From Misgurnus anguillicaudatus (lineage: Eukaryota > Chordata > Actinopteri > Cypriniformes > Cobitidae): a stretch of DNA of 64,000 nt. Within the stretch, counting starts at the first letter, position 1, and every line of letters begins with the position of its first letter. Both the position numbers and the translations under genes were made by a program. The notes under the pieces are model-generated. The model did no database searches. It saw only the letters and a program-made list of their open reading frames with translations, and had not been told where the DNA came from. This document shows positions 21,822-34,101 of this stretch, piece by piece. The stretch lies in the NCBI RefSeq assembly GCF_027580225.2, contig NW_027395283.1:6390501-6454500 (forward strand), read 5' to 3'.

Positions 21822-22324
21822 CCTGTTGAACATCCCAACAAGGCTCATTATGTGGCTCATTATTCAACTCTTTTGTTCCTCAGCTGTCAATCACTGATTA
21901 TTCAGCCGCCTCTACGCATACAGCCTTTCCCAGGAAAAAGTGTCTTAGAAATTGTAAACCAATATATTGCTTTATGTGAATGAGTAGGCCAAATGATTTT
22001 CACATAATTTTGAAGAAAAAACTCTAGACTACTAGATCCTGTTTTGAAAAGTCTTGGGAAAACATGTTTAGAATGAATTTTGTGGACTTATATCAGTGAC
22101 TTAAAAATTTAGCTTTTTTAAAAACTACGCATAAACATTTTTCTCTCAAAAATACAAACATGTACATACATGTTGATCATATAATATTGTAGCCCAGTTT
22201 GTGCTGAACGCAGTGTTATGAGAATTTTGCCATTAATATGTTTTTAAGCAACTGAAAAAAGCACAAATGTCAGTGCATGTCAAAACTTCCCCAGGGCCCT
22301 AAAAACCCCTTAGACCCCAGAGGG
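21822..22324. mobile_element. Fragment of the piggyBac-like element found at 34102
   Basis: Inverse and diverged copy of the left quarter of the element at 34102-36302. It shares TACATACATGTTGATCATAT, AAAAACTACGCATAAACATT and the end GACCCCAGAGGG followed by TTAA (22325-22328). The rest of the element is missing. Confidence 0.65.
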
Positions 22325-22328
22325 TTAA

Positions 22329-22851
22329 AGATACTACAATGTGATAAACATGGAGACACGTTAGCCACAATTAGCTATAGCCTGTGGTCACTCACCAAGA
22401 CACTAACTCTCTCTCTCTCCTCTGTCCATTTACCCTTCCCCTTAACTCTGCCTGACCCCTCTCTTGCCTAGGGGGCTCGTAATTATACGGTAATGGACCA
22501 TCGTAAGAGTTGACATTTAGCCCTACTGCAACCTCTTCACTGTCTGACTCCATTACGAAGAGATGATATTTACTTACTGTTGCGTCACTTCAGATCAGAG
22601 CGTTTTTTTCTTTCACAGCGGAAGTAATTTTACTCACAATTTCTTTTAAAAAACGTTTTAATACACATTTTTGATTAATTTCTTCATGCAAGTCGAGTTC
22701 CTACACTATTTATCTACACGTTCATTCACAGTGATCTTCAACTTGAAAGATGGGTTTAAATGTGTCTTATGATACAAACATTTTGCTCTATACATTTTTA
22801 CTCTTACAGGTATTTGTGTAATTATCTGATATATTCATTTTTAATTTACAG
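22329..22851. other. Upstream of the receptor exon; no 5' exon recognised
   Basis: The acceptor of the FISNA-NACHT exon is at 22850-22851, so this stretch is the end of an intron. It has a pyrimidine-rich run near 22395-22440. No exon with the usual N-terminal module of fish NLRC3-like proteins was seen in this stretch or further left in the window. Confidence 0.4.
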
Positions 22852-24651
22852 TCACGACTCTGATCCTGCCGAAGTCCTGAACACACTCAGATCAAATCTG
22901 AGGAAGAAGTTTGAGTGTTTGTATGAGGTAACATCAAATAAGAGAAACCCAACACTACTGAATGAGATCTACACAGAGCTCTACATCACAGAGAGTGAAA
23001 GTGGAGAGATCAGTAATGAACATGAGGTGAGACAGATTGAGACACAATCCAGAAGAACAACAACAGAGGAGACACCAATCAAATGTAATGACATCTTTAA
23101 ACCTTTACCTGAACAAGACAAACACATCAGAAGTGTGCTGACAAAGGGAGTCGCTGGCATTGGAAAAACAGTCTCTGTACAGAAGTTCATTCTGGACTGG
23201 GCTGAAGAGAAAGAGAATCAGGACGTCCACCTCATATTTCCACTTCCTTTCAGAGAGATCAATTTGATGAAGAACAAAACACTCAGTCTTTTAGATCTTC
23301 TTCATCTTTTCTTCCCACAAACAAAAGAAATGGAAATCTTCAGTGATGAATATAAAGTGTTGTTCATCTTTGATGGTTTGGATGAGTGTCGTCTGTCTCT
23401 GGATTTTCACAGCAGTGTGAGGTTGTGTGATGTTAGTGAATCAACCTCAGTGGACGTGATGCTGACAAACCTCATCAAGGGGAATCTGTTTCCCTCTGCT
23501 CTCATCTGGATCACCTCCAGACCAGCAGCAGCTGATCTCATCCCCTCTGAGTGTGTTGATCGAGTCACAGAGGTACGAGGCTTCACTGATCTACAGAAGG
23601 AGGAATACTTCAGGAAGAGAATCTGTGATCAGTGGCTGGCCATCAGAATCATCTCACACCTGAAGTCTTCCAGGAGTCTCTACATCATGTGTCACATCCC
23701 AGTCTTCTGCTGGATTTCAGTCACTGTTCTAGAGAGAATGTTGAGTGAAGCAGAGATAAGAGAGATCCCCAAGACTCTCACTCAAATGTACACACACTTC
23801 CTGAACATTCAGACAAACTTCAAACATCTGAAGGACTATAAGAAGAAAGATGAAAACATGTTCTTCAAACTGGGGAAACTGGCTTTTGAGCAGCTTGTGA
23901 AAGGCAATCTGATCTTCTATGATAAAGACCTGAGAGAGTGTGACATTGATGTAGCAGAAGCATCAGTGTACTCAGGATTGTGTACTCAGATCTTCAGAGA
24001 GGAGTTTGGTTTGTATCAGGGGAAAGTTTACTGCTTTGTTCATCTCAGCATCCAGGAACATCTAGCAGCTCTTTATGCTCACATCTCCTTTACAAACAAC
24101 AACAGAAATGTGTTTAAATCAGGTCGGTTTTATAAACTTATAAAAATAGTGAAACATAAATCATCAGATCAGATTTCTTTATCTAAGTTACATCAGCGAG
24201 CTGTAAATGAATCTTTGCAGAGTACAAATAGACATCTGGATCTTTTCCTACGTTTTCTTCTGGGTCTTTCACTGGAGTCCAATCAGATTCTCTTACAGGA
24301 TCTACTGACACAGATAAGAAGATGCTCCTACAAGAAAGAGAAAACTGTTAAGTACATTAAACAGAAGATGAATGAGAATCTGTCTCCAGAGAAATCCATC
24401 AATCTGATTCACTGTCTGAATGAACTGGGTGATGATTCAATGCTGCAGGAGATTCAACGTTATGTGACATCTGAATCAGTAGGAAAGACCAAACTCTCCT
24501 CTTCACAGTGGGCAGCTTTAGTTTTTGTGTTGTTGACGTCTGAGCAGCATTTAGATGAACTTGATCTAAATAAATTTATTGGAGATAAAAATACAGCACA
24601 TGAACTTCTTGTGAGACTGCAGCCTGTGATTAAAGAAACAAAAAAACTGAA
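22852..24651 (+). CDS. NLRC3-like receptor, FISNA-NACHT exon
   Basis: A single 1800-bp exon, open throughout, between an acceptor (TTTAATTTACAG|TCACG) and a donor (ACTGAA|GTAAGT), phase 2 on both sides. Residues 1 to about 70 are the fish-specific FISNA region ([19 protein letters not shown]). The NACHT ATPase follows with Walker A GVAGIGKT at residues 99-106 and Walker [11 protein letters not shown] at 170-179, then [12 protein letters not shown] (sensor-1 Arg), [10 protein letters not shown] and, at the end of the winged-helix part, [16 protein letters not shown]. Fish NLRs of this group are cytosolic sensors of infection and inflammation; their ligand is unknown. The length and motifs are those of a normal member. 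The ATG at 22760 lies in the intron and is not the start. The translated protein needs 5' exons that are not in view. Confidence 0.9.
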
Positions 24652-24904
24652 GTAAGTAAAACTAACAGTTAAAATATTAATTTAATTATTTTATCATTTA
24701 CAACGTCATTTATAACTTGACTCAATAAAAGATTTTTGATTCACTTTTAATAACTTTTACCTTTAACTTTTATACTTAAATATATAAATTATTATGCAAA
24801 TATAACCGATAACTACTCAAATGAGATATGGATGTTGAATGACTGCTTCAATATTAATTAAATTAACAATAACAAAAGATACTTTTTTGTGACCAAGAGA
24901 GAAC

Positions 24905-25124
24905 GGCAGTTTCTCGATCCGAAGGCTGCAGCCTCCGGAGGTCGCATATGCAGGCTGTATATGTCATCAAGCCTGGTTTATTTTTTTAGACATTTGCAAG
25001 TCATAAGCATATTACAACAATGTATGATTAACAAAGAGTAATAGTCAACTTTATAATGGTCAATGTTATGAAATAAGACAGTCTTGATGACGTAAGCTGC
25101 TACAGTCTTTGGATTGAGAAACGG
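24905..25124. mobile_element. MITE, copy 2 of the family at 337
   Basis: Starts GGCAGTTTCTCGATCCGAAG and ends with TTTGGATTGAGAAACGGCC, imperfect inverted repeats. It shares GGCTGCAGCCTCCGGAGGTC with copy 1. It lies in the intron behind the NACHT exon. Confidence 0.65.
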
Positions 25125-26289
25125 CCAATATCTTGCCTCATTGTTCCACCCCCAAGCCAGCGGGTCATCACTGAAATCAGTTGCCTTGCAAATAGCACAT
25201 TAACTCCGCGTCTGCTGGCTGTTTGCGTCAACACAAACCTGAAGACCTCTCAGTGGGCAAGATTGTACTTTATATTTTTCATAATTTGTGACATGCACAC
25301 CACCGCAGGCGCACTTCCCGACCGCGGTGGTAATTACAACCATCCCAGCCCTAGATGGCATAAATTAAGAAGGATATTAATATTTCATTACTAACTGTAA
25401 AAATAAAAGCCAATAGGATTGTGTTCGTGTTTGTAAAAGCTAGCCAAAAAGTCCATATTATTTTGTGACCCGTCACGGAAACCAGGGACACAAGTCGGCA
25501 GCACAAGTTTCGAGAAAATGAGAAACAAATGTTGTTTTTTTTCAAAATTTGTGAATTTCGTTTTATTGCAGAATCTGATAGTTGAGATCACGAAGAAGCC
25601 TCTCCATGTTTGAGATAGCAGTTTATGTATATTTTAAAGCGTACATTTTGCGGTTAAAATAGGCTTGTTTTCCGGAGATTCTAGCGTGCAGCAGGGGGCG
25701 TCATTGTCTGTGTGTATATTTACATACTGTATTAGCTTGTGTTTTCGCCTTCGCCCCCAAAGGGAACAACGTGACTACTGAATAAGGATAGTTCGCCCAA
25801 AACTGAAAATGACATTACCCTTATGTCGTTCTAAACTCGGAAGACCTCCATTCATCTTCGGAACACAGTTTAAGATGTTTTAACTTTAGATTTAGTCCGA
25901 TTAAACATTGATTAATATTAAGATACAATTTATACAAAACGAAATTCACTTTAAAGAAAGTCTTTCTACAAAACAAACCTCGCAAAATCGCTTGCCCGAC
26001 GTCCATTACGGGCTATGGCGAATTCCTGTCGGGCTACAAAAATTTATCTGCGCCTTGGCCGTCGGGCGGAGGAAAAAATATTGTAATGTGTTTGCATTGT
26101 CTCAGATTTAGTTAGGTAATCATTTTGTATGTAATTCGGCGTCATCTTGTTAGCCATTACTATCCTCACTAACAAGTGAAACTGTCAGGAAATGAAGTGA
26201 AAGCATTAAATCCATTATTCCTTTTGTTCACGTCTGATATGCGGGCTCCTCGGCTCCGCTCTTCACGAGTAGGCTTGCTCTTGTGCTCA
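25125..26289. other. Intron DNA with repeat fragments
   Basis: A repeat end ACCATCCCAGCCCTAG is at 25339, possibly of a hAT-type element whose partner is not seen. At 25787-25895 a fragment of an Angel-like MITE begins (AGGATAGTTCGCCC). The rest shows no frame with a domain. Confidence 0.35.
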
Positions 26290-26297
26290 TCAAAAAG

Positions 26298-28238
26298 TAG
26301 GGATGTCCCGATCCGATCACGTGATCGGAAATCGGCCCCGATCACGTGGTTTCAGACTCGATCGGAATCGGACGTTACCTCCCGATCAGGACTCGGATAC
26401 ATATGCAGGGTTTAAAATCCGGCATCAAGGTCTCGCTCTGCTACGCGCCAGTGTACGCCCTGCGCTGCTGCGTGTGAATTGACAAGAAGAGAATAGGCTT
26501 GTTCGACTTCATGCGGCGCCACAAGAACCGGCAGCCGGATGAAGTCAGAGTTTCGCGAGAGCGATTTAAAAGCAAACTCCTCCATATGATTTCGCGGGTC
26601 ACTCTCGCGGTAGTTTGACGTCACCCGGCTGTCGATTGTTGCGGCGCTGCATGAAGTCGAACAAGCCTATTGACGTGTTTTCATTCATAGGCTTCACACT
26701 CGTGCGTGCAGGGAACAACCCATCCTCATGCCCTTGGCGTCAATATTTGACGCACTTGACCATGCGTCAATATGTTACGCGGAGGGTATACCTTTCGCGT
26801 CATTTTTTGACGAACTGGGGACTTCAATACTATTACGTCCGTTGCATTCTCTTTCCTATTTTCTTACCATTTTCGCGTCGGTTTAGGGTTAGATTTACAT
26901 AATGACATCCCTACCCAAACCTAACTCTAACCCCAACGCCAGGTGACAACTGTCGTACCTAACTCTAACCCCAACGCCAGGTGACAACTGTTTAAACTGT
27001 TTAATTTCGCGTACACTGTTTAATTTGCGTAATCTAACCCTAAACCGACGCGAAAATGGTTTGAAAATAGGAAAGAGAATGCAACGGACGTAATAGTATT
27101 GAAGTCCCCAGTTCGTCAAAAAATGACGCGAAAGGTATACCCTCCGCGTAACATATTGACGCATGGTCAAGTGCGTCAAATATTGACGCCATGGGCATGA
27201 GGATGTGTAGCAGGGAACCCACGACAAAACCGGGTTTTTACCGCTCATTTAAACGACGCGTTGATCGTTTTTGTCATCATGTGCTTAGACGCAGCTCCGC
27301 GTCTCACTCAGAACCTCAAGAACACGCATTCGCGCAGGATCATTTGACATTACTGGAGAGATGAGAGATAGAGAGAGAGGTAAGAATGGTGCCCACGTCG
27401 AAAAAACGTAATAGAAGTCTAGAAACAAAGTATTAAAGTATGTATAGCCATGTCACTCATCTCATTACACTAGTTAGCTGGATACAACGTATTGTATAGT
27501 TTAATAAAATAACGTATTTTGATTATACAAGTTAATTACGACCTAACTATAGGTATTTTTTAACTAACTGCTGACCAGCTTAGGGAATCTCTATGGCTAA
27601 TTTATAAGACATATTGCTGAATCAGTGTGTTGTTTTTCTTGTTAATTGAGTCTTTTTGGGTAGCCTATCTTGTGCATAGAATTAGTCAAGGAGGTCTTAT
27701 AACTTCCGTCAAAGTTTGATCAATTGTGCATAATGACATGTGCAACAAATGCATATAGGATGTCAGACTCATAGATTTGCATAATTTAAAGTTCAGGTTT
27801 TAAAGTTTGGGTCAACATGTGGCACAGCTTTAAAACTGAAACTTAAAATCATATCAGAGGTACAAAATGGCATTGAAACACGCCAGTGGCTTTGCTGTCA
27901 TCAGGATTAAACATGTTACCCCTCGAACCCTCCCTCCCAACAGAGCCTCCCCACAAAACAAATCCCAATTTAATCCCTGTACATATACTATATATATTCT
28001 CATTATTTTTTTTAACACATCTAAAGTTATGCGCTGGCACAGAGTTAGACCCTTTTGACTCCACACAGAAACAGCAACGCGTGCGGCATGACTTAAGGAA
28101 CATCCTGGATCTTTTTTGTCGCTCTTCTTTATTTTTTTATGTATTATAGAAGTATTGGATCGGGACTCGGTATCGGCAGATACTCAAAATCAAATGACTC
28201 GGACTCGAGGGCAAAAAAACCTGATCGGGACATCCCTA
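26298..28238. mobile_element. 1.9-kb nonautonomous hAT-type element in the NLR intron
   Basis: Left TAGGGATGTCCCGATC, right end GATCGGGACATCCCTA. Exact 8-bp duplications TCAAAAAG at 26290-26297 and 28239-28246. GATC-rich subterminal words. It encloses the foldback element at 26717-27209. No transposase frame. Confidence 0.9.
26717..27209. mobile_element. Foldback element with 9-bp duplication (Mutator-like?)
   Basis: Arms of 179 bp (26717-26895 and 27031-27209) are near-identical inverse copies around a 135-base centre. GCAGGGAAC is present on both outsides (26708-26716, 27210-27218). Long terminal repeats with a 9-bp duplication fit a Mutator-like or other foldback transposon. The centre contains a 38-bp tandem duplication starting at 26920 and 26958. 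Confidence 0.75.
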
Positions 28239-28246
28239 TCAAAAAG

Positions 28247-29084
28247 TATATTAAATGTTTATTTATTTGTCATTTCGTTTAACCCCAGAGTCTAACATTA
28301 TTCTAGCAATTCCCTTTTTCTTTTTTTATTTAGTAAGTTAACTTAAATATGTGAGAACGAAAATATATTTTTAGTGATTTGCATGAAGAGAATATGATGT
28401 TAGAAGCTTCATTTTAAGCATTTAGTAGCCGTATTTATTTAAACACTTTAATAGGCTATTTAAAAAAGTATAAGGGTTTTTTTGGGGTTCATTTATATTT
28501 CCTGTCACTGTGTGCAGGTTCTTTTTTGTAGGCTATGACCAAAAAGGCTTAATAAATGTCACGTTGCATTAGAATTTAAAGTATCAATAATGTCAAAAAT
28601 GTGCAGTTCGGGTGTGTGTGTATGCTGTTTAAATTAGTGTTCTGAAGTTTTGACGAATTTTATAGACTATTTATAGTTTCTTATTCAAAAGTGACACCCA
28701 TAGATTCAGGCCCACCCGGACTTAATCCATGCCCACCCATATGTCACGTTCTGCATCCGCCACTGATTCAGATATTCTACTTTGATGAAACATTGTGTTG
28801 CTTATGATATAGTTATAAACATACACAACCGAAAGTGTGCTTAAACTAATTCTGATGTAAACCAGTTGTTTATGTTGGTTATTTTAGAAGTGTTATTCAC
28901 TTTGTACTGCAAAGTTTTCTCACTGGTGAATGAGACATGAGATGCGACCGTCTGATCTGTGCGTGTTCATGTGTTTTGAAAGAGGCGTGACTTTGGATGG
29001 CGATTTGACTGGAGGGTGGGATCGGGATTTCATTGCTAGGCGGCTACCGTTAACATTTTTCAAAATGTTTTACCCTACCTTTAA
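28247..29084. other. Intron DNA, no gene seen
   Basis: AT-rich. CACCCATAGATTCAGGCCCA near 28695 and GTCACGTTCTGCATCCGCCA near 28743 look like remnants of a GC-richer repeat end, without a partner. Confidence 0.3.
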
Positions 29085-29372
29085 TCTTTGGTGTCCCCAG
29101 AGTTCGTATGTGAAGTTAGTTTAGCTCAAAATATCATATAGATAATTTATTATAACATGTTAAAATTCCCACTTTCATGGTGTGAGCAAAAATGTGGCAT
29201 TTTTGGATGTGTCCTTTAAAAGAGCCAAATTTCAAAAAAAAAAAAAAATTTTACATGCTTGCAAAGAATGGTTTATCAAAGTTACTTCACATATTCTAGG
29301 TTGATTAAAGCACTGGGGACACAATTATAGCACTTAAACATGAAAGAGTCAGATTTTCATGATATGTCCCCT
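29085..29372. mobile_element. Single arm of the TTAA foldback MITE found at 55680
   Basis: Shares TTTGGTGTCCCCAGAG, AATAATTTATTATA-type words, AGCACTGGGGAC and the right end ATGTCCCCT|TTAA with the element at 55680-57635. The left arm is missing. Confidence 0.6.
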
Positions 29373-30054
29373 TTAAACTCTATAAAGCTTACAGGTTATA
29401 ATAAAGTACATCAAGAACACACAAAACTTCAATTTCAAAATGTTTTTACCGGTGAATGATGATTATTTTACTCTTTTACCTGTTTGTGTTGTTAGTCTGC
29501 AGGCGGTTCAGCAGGACTGTTTGTTCAGGGCTTTTTAAACTGATCAGCAGGCAGCTTTAAATTAACTGACTAAATTAAAAAATAAATTTTTAAATAAATA
29601 GGAACCATTTCAGCACAAAAGGATTCTTCAGTAAGATATATGGTTCTGTATAGAACCTTTATCAACATTTAAGAACTTTTGAAGAACCATTTTTCTTAAT
29701 GTACCGTAGGCCTTAGTTATATTAGGACATATGTAGTTTTTAACTCACAAAAAACAGTACTGGTGTTCATCTTGAGATAAAACAATGGCACTGATATATG
29801 TTAATATATTACAGGGCAAGGTGTTTTTAACTCAAACATGCATTTTAGTCTGGGACTAAGATAAATCCTCTCTGGGAAACCGCCCTACATGACAAGTTTG
29901 AAATCATTGTTTCTTTGTGGTTTAACCTCTGATTACAGTTATTACACTGAGATGTTTATATTAGTAAAGAGTCAATGAGAAATTCATTATTTGTTTCTTA
30001 ATTGCAGTTTTCAGTTCATGTTTGTGACCGTGTTTATCATTTACATTATTACAG
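29373..30054. other. Intron DNA with an AAGGTTC-type repeat fragment
   Basis: Between 29600 and 29705 words such as ATGGTTCTGTATAGAACC and AAGAACCATTTTTC belong to a repeat whose other pieces are at 33655 and 44995. The last 80 bases approach the LRR exon with a normal polypyrimidine region. Confidence 0.4.
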
Positions 30055-30228
30055 GTTGAGTGAGTATAATATCACAGATGAAGGTTGTGTTGCTCTGACT
30101 TCAGCTCTGAGATCAAACCCATCACACCTGAGAGAACTGAATCTGTCTTATAATAATCTCACAGATTCAGGAGTGAAGCTGATCTCTGATGTACTGAAGA
30201 ATCCTGACTGCAAACTGAAGATACTGAA
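30055..30228 (+). CDS. NLRC3-like receptor, LRR exon 1
   Basis: 174 bp between an acceptor (ACATTATTACAG|GTTG) and a donor (TACTGAA|GTAAGA), phase 2 on both sides, joining in frame to the NACHT exon. It encodes two ribonuclease-inhibitor-type leucine-rich repeats: EGCVALTSALRSNPSHLREL, then LNLSYNNLTDSGVKLISDVL and a NPDCKL turn. One 58-residue exon per repeat pair is standard for this family. The repeats form the ligand-sensing or autoinhibitory C-terminal horseshoe. Confidence 0.9.
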
Positions 30229-30628
30229 GTAAGATTGTGATCTGATGTTCAGACAAAAATTACATATAGATTATAGTGAGACTATATAGAGATCATAACA
30301 TCTGTAATTTGGATTTATAGGATTTTAATTCAATCGCTTTATTTGATAACTAAAATTTCACTTAACATTTATCACAACACTTTAACTCTTACTGAAAGTC
30401 ACAATAAGAGAAATTAAAGAGAAAATGTTTTAATGTGTGATTGGAGGAATCAACAGTTCATTTACTTTAAAATCTCACTGATGTGTTTCAGTAAAACACA
30501 AATACAAACAAATAAAACTTAAATGAAAATGTTCATAAACACTAAATGATGACAGTAAGAGAAACAATTTTAACTCACTATAGATTTGATCTGTGTGTGA
30601 ACAAACTGTGTGTCTCTGTTCTCTACAG

Positions 30629-30802
30629 GTTGTGTTGTTGTGATATCACAGATGAATGTTGTGTTGCTCTGACTTCAGCTCTGAGATCAAACCCATCACA
30701 CCTGACACATCTGGATCTGTCTGTGAATAAATTAAGAGATTCAGGAGTGAAGCTGATCTCTGATGTACTGAAGAATCCTGACTGTAAACTGGAGATAATG
30801 AG
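30629..30802 (+). CDS. NLRC3-like receptor, LRR exon 2
   Basis: 174 bp, acceptor GTTCTCTACAG|GTTG, donor AATGAG|GTAAGA, phase 2-2. It encodes CCDITDECCVALTSALRSNP and LDLSVNKLRDSGVKLISDVL, about 80 percent identical to the preceding exon by eye, so the two probably arose by exon duplication. Only 400 bp of intron separates them. Confidence 0.9.
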
Positions 30803-31084
30803 GTAAGATCATCTCTCTGATAGTCACACATTTACTGATTTTTAGTTAAACATAAACTGTATGAAAGAGAAACACACACTAAAATGTAAAGGATCTGATC
30901 AGAAAGCAGATACATCAGCAGTCCCATGAATAATTATGAGACATCAATACGTCACCACAACACAACCTGTGAAGATAAAAACTGAGCTAAAATTTTAAAA
31001 TTAAAAAATGTAATCTCCTCCAATTAAAATGAATGATGTTGTGTTGTTAGATTTCCCCTACACACCTGAATGACTTAACCCTCA

Positions 31085-31670
31085 AATGGTCATTGGGGTC
31101 TATATGACCCCAAAGAACATTTTATTAGTTAAAAAGGTTTCCTTCATCTCAGAGATATAAAATTTTGTGACTTTTCTTAAATAATCTATCTTTACATACA
31201 CAAAAAAAACTGGGCTTGATTCAGTTGTTCTAAAGGTATGTAAAATGTTTTTATTAATCTGTCCCTTGAATGGGAAAAAAATTATGGGAAATGCTATAAG
31301 AAAATAAGATATAAAGGGCTGACTTAATGCACACACATGTACACACACACACACAGACACGTGCCTGCTTGCACACACACATATGCTTTTTCTCCTTCTC
31401 ACGCACACACTCACACAAACACACAGGTATGACTACTACAGAGAGCATTTTTATAGAATTTGGCAAATAAAAACAGCCACAAATGCAGTAAAAAAGATAT
31501 AAAGGGTTGTGACCTAATGCACGCACATGTACACCCTTTCACACACACACATGCTCTCACGCACTCTCTCTCTCTCTCTATATCTCTCTCTGTTGCGTAT
31601 GTGCGTGTGGGTGGAGCGCGGTTGTGAGAGCGAGTGTGCAGGTGCGTTTGCAAACTTTTTCCTACTTTAT
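31085..31670. repeat. CA/CT-rich stretch with a partial duplication
   Basis: AGATATAAAGGG followed by a CTAATGCAC-type word and a run of CA repeats occurs twice (about 31306-31365 and 31494-31550), so a block of roughly 190 bp was duplicated. CT runs follow at 31565-31592. CCCTCAAATGGTCATTGGGG at 31079 resembles a repeat end. Confidence 0.45.
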
Positions 31671-31674
31671 TCTG

Positions 31675-32390
31675 TCTATTTGTTTATATTTTGTTAAGTT
31701 AGTTTGTTGAGTGTAATTAAGGACTGTTTGTGAACGGGGCGCCGTGCCGCTTTCGTTTTACGCGAAAGCATGGCGGGTGCAGGTGCGGTAGATTTAGAGT
31801 CACTTACTAGGCGTCATGGTGTGAAAGTAGCGTCCCCTACAAGTATAGAAGAATGTTGTTTAGCGCGCAGGTAAAGTGGTGGGTTACGACTCTATTCTTT
31901 TTTTTCATAGTTTTTTCATATTTTTTTTCTATGCAAATGTTTATTTGTGGTTTTAAATATGTAAGAAAAAGGTCTTTTGAATGTCAATTGAATTTTGTTC
32001 TGGGTCAGTCAAAAATGGCAATTTATGTGAGCAGACAAAATAAGGTTGAAAACATATCTGGACAAGATGTTCTGATGGTTCTTACCAATTTGATTAAGAC
32101 AAGGGTAGTTACAGATTTTAATTATTTTAAGGCCATGAAAGACCTGTTGTCCTTTGAAATGAAATGGTGTTGTAATTAGGCGTTGTTTTCTGTATGTGAA
32201 GGAATGTTAGTCTTTGCATCTTTTTTGCAGTAAGGTTTTGCATTGTATTAGGAAGAGGTTGTATTACATGTATGTAAATGTTAATTTTTTTGTGAACATG
32301 TTATTTGTATATATGTTATTATGTATGTTTTTTGAAGAGATGTATTAGAAGTAACCTTTTTTGTCATTAAATGGACTTTTAAATTCAATT
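31675..32390 (+). mobile_element. Tx1/L1-type LINE, internally deleted
   Basis: The 5' part ends in a short ORF (31770-31874) whose peptide contains DLESLTRRHGVKV and SIEECCLA, which I recognise as the start of ORF1 of fish Tx1/L1-group LINEs. The 3' part (31925-32179) encodes FVLGQSKMAIYVSRQNKVEN and ISGQDVLMVLTNLIKTRVV, the end of ORF2. Everything between is missing. A 3' UTR leads into a CT/CA microsatellite. Confidence 0.55.
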
Positions 32391-32516
<126 letters not shown>

Positions 32517-32639
32517 AGTCAAATTTCTGTGGCATTTTGTAAAAACAAACATCAAAAACTACAAAAAATTCTACTATTTGAAATAATATATATTTTTAAT
32601 GTCCTTTCTAATGTTTCACTAAAGTAGTGATGTAAGCAG

Positions 32640-33139
32640 TTGGCCACATCCAGTGAAGTGAATGGGTCTCTATGGGCATCTGCTGGTCGAAATGATTTAA
32701 TTCTTAAACTGTAACTATATTCTCAGAAGGCGAAGCACTGCTACTTAGGCGGAGTGATTTGCTCACAGCACCCGAGAAGCCCCTGGTGAGGAGCAGAGGG
32801 TTCGCTCAGAGTTGTGCAAATCACTCCGCCCAAGTAGCAGTGCTTCGTCTTCTGATAATATAGTTCCCAGTATGTATACTGTTAAAAGATTGCTTTGTAC
32901 ACGGTGTGACTATACAAATCACAACACATAAATAGGAAAATGTTCGCGTTATTTTGTCACTTATTGGGAGCAGTTTGCTAGCTGGAGCCATTCACTTCCA
33001 GTCTTTGTGCTAAGCTAAGCTAGCGAGGGCTGCATCAGACAGAGTTACAGCACACACGGAGATGAGAAAGGTATGTATGGACTTATCTAACTCTGGGTGA
33101 ATAAGATAAATCCCCAAAATCTGGGCGTGTTCCTTTAAA
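32640..33139. mobile_element. Foldback MITE with TTAA end, left arm shortened
   Basis: Arms at 32718-32764 and 32817-32862 pair closely (GAAGCACTGCTACTTAGGCG with its inverse). The right arm runs on to GTTCCT|TTAA at 33139, while the matching outer left arm is missing. GCTAAGCTAAGCTAGCGAGG and CCATTCACTTCCAGTC are familiar from this frequent fish family, which the element at 52378 resembles. Confidence 0.65.
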
Positions 33140-33248
33140 ATGTCAGAAAATGTAGTTTGGTGTTTCTTTGATGAAATCTTTGCTGATATTATTGTGTATG
33201 AAGAGTTTTTCTCCTCGTCGTGTTGTTTTTATAAAGATGATTAAAAAC

Positions 33249-33400
33249 AGTAGCTACGTTTACGTGGGCAGCTTTTGCCTCAATCGGAAAGAAATCATTC
33301 TGATTGATAAATCTATCATAGCGTTTACATGAAGCTCTAATAATGTGTTCGGATTAGTGTCCGTGTTTATATGGCACAAGTTTTAAATCAGATTTGATCA
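33249..33400. repeat. End of a DNA element; partner end at 47605-47790
   Basis: AGTAGCTACGTTTACGTGGG here and, inverted, CCATGTAAACGCAGCTATTG at 47770 are matching terminal repeats. Both continue inward with words on the pattern AATCGGA. The two ends point at each other across 14.5 kb. Confidence 0.45.
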
Positions 33401-33654
33401 TTTGACATGCGCACATTGTACAAATATGGTTTCACGCTGTTTCAAGATAAGCATACAAATCCTCCTAAAATCGCTGTGCATCCCTCAGCTTTTTATGGCT
33501 TTCCTTGTGAAACTTGAGGGCTTTATTATTATATTTCAGATATATTTTTCTTCTCTTCTAAGATGATTAATATTAAAAATGTGCTGAACTGTCATTTAGG
33601 TGGAGTACGTTTAGGTGGAGCTAGGATTGTCCTGGTGAAGGAATTTCTCTTGCA

Positions 33655-33830
33655 CTCTTAAAAAAAGGTTCTATATCGAACCATAAATGGTTCTATCACC
33701 CGCTTCATATATGGAACCCCCAAATGGTTCAATATAGAACCACTGTAATGGGTTCATTAAAAAGAACCCCAAATGGTTCTTTGAATCAAAGTTAGATGGT
33801 TCTATTTAAAACCATTAAAGGTTCTTCATT
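33655..33830. repeat. AAGGTTC-type repeat, left piece
   Basis: CACTCTTAAAAAAAGGTTCT then many GGTTCTATAT/GAACC words. A right-hand piece that ends with the inverse CCTTTTTTTGAGAGTG is at 44995-45130. The flanks do not match, so these are probably separate copies. Confidence 0.5.
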
Positions 33831-34097
33831 ATAATGAGTAATTTATTATTGATAAGAAATTATAACCGATCCAGAAAATTATAAAAGTTTACTATTTATT
33901 AATTGTATTATACAGAAATACAAATCTATAAAAATTACTTAAAATCACATCTCTTTATTCTGTATTAGACAGCAAAACTTAAGTTTACATTTTAAAATGT
34001 CTCATTACATTCAACCACTTAGTTATTTAATTATTTCCATTAAGCATTTTCACTTTTTAATGAACATACATACGTTTATATATATTGCATCTCTGTA
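33831..34097. other. AT-rich intron DNA, nothing recognised
   Basis: No frames or terminal repeats. It leads directly to the piggyBac-like element. Confidence 0.25.
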
Positions 34098-34101
34098 TTA
34101 A

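Noticed and set aside
22760..22851. ATG at 22760 as start of the NLR protein
   Set aside because: The stretch is AT-rich intron and a good acceptor stands at 22850-22851; family members have separate 5' exons.
26881..27042. TTAGGGTTAG words as telomeric repeats
   Set aside because: Only one and a half units in each arm of a palindrome, no array.
26615..27248. Similar 95- and 117-codon frames on opposite strands
   Set aside because: They are the two arms of the palindrome at 26717-27209 read in both directions.
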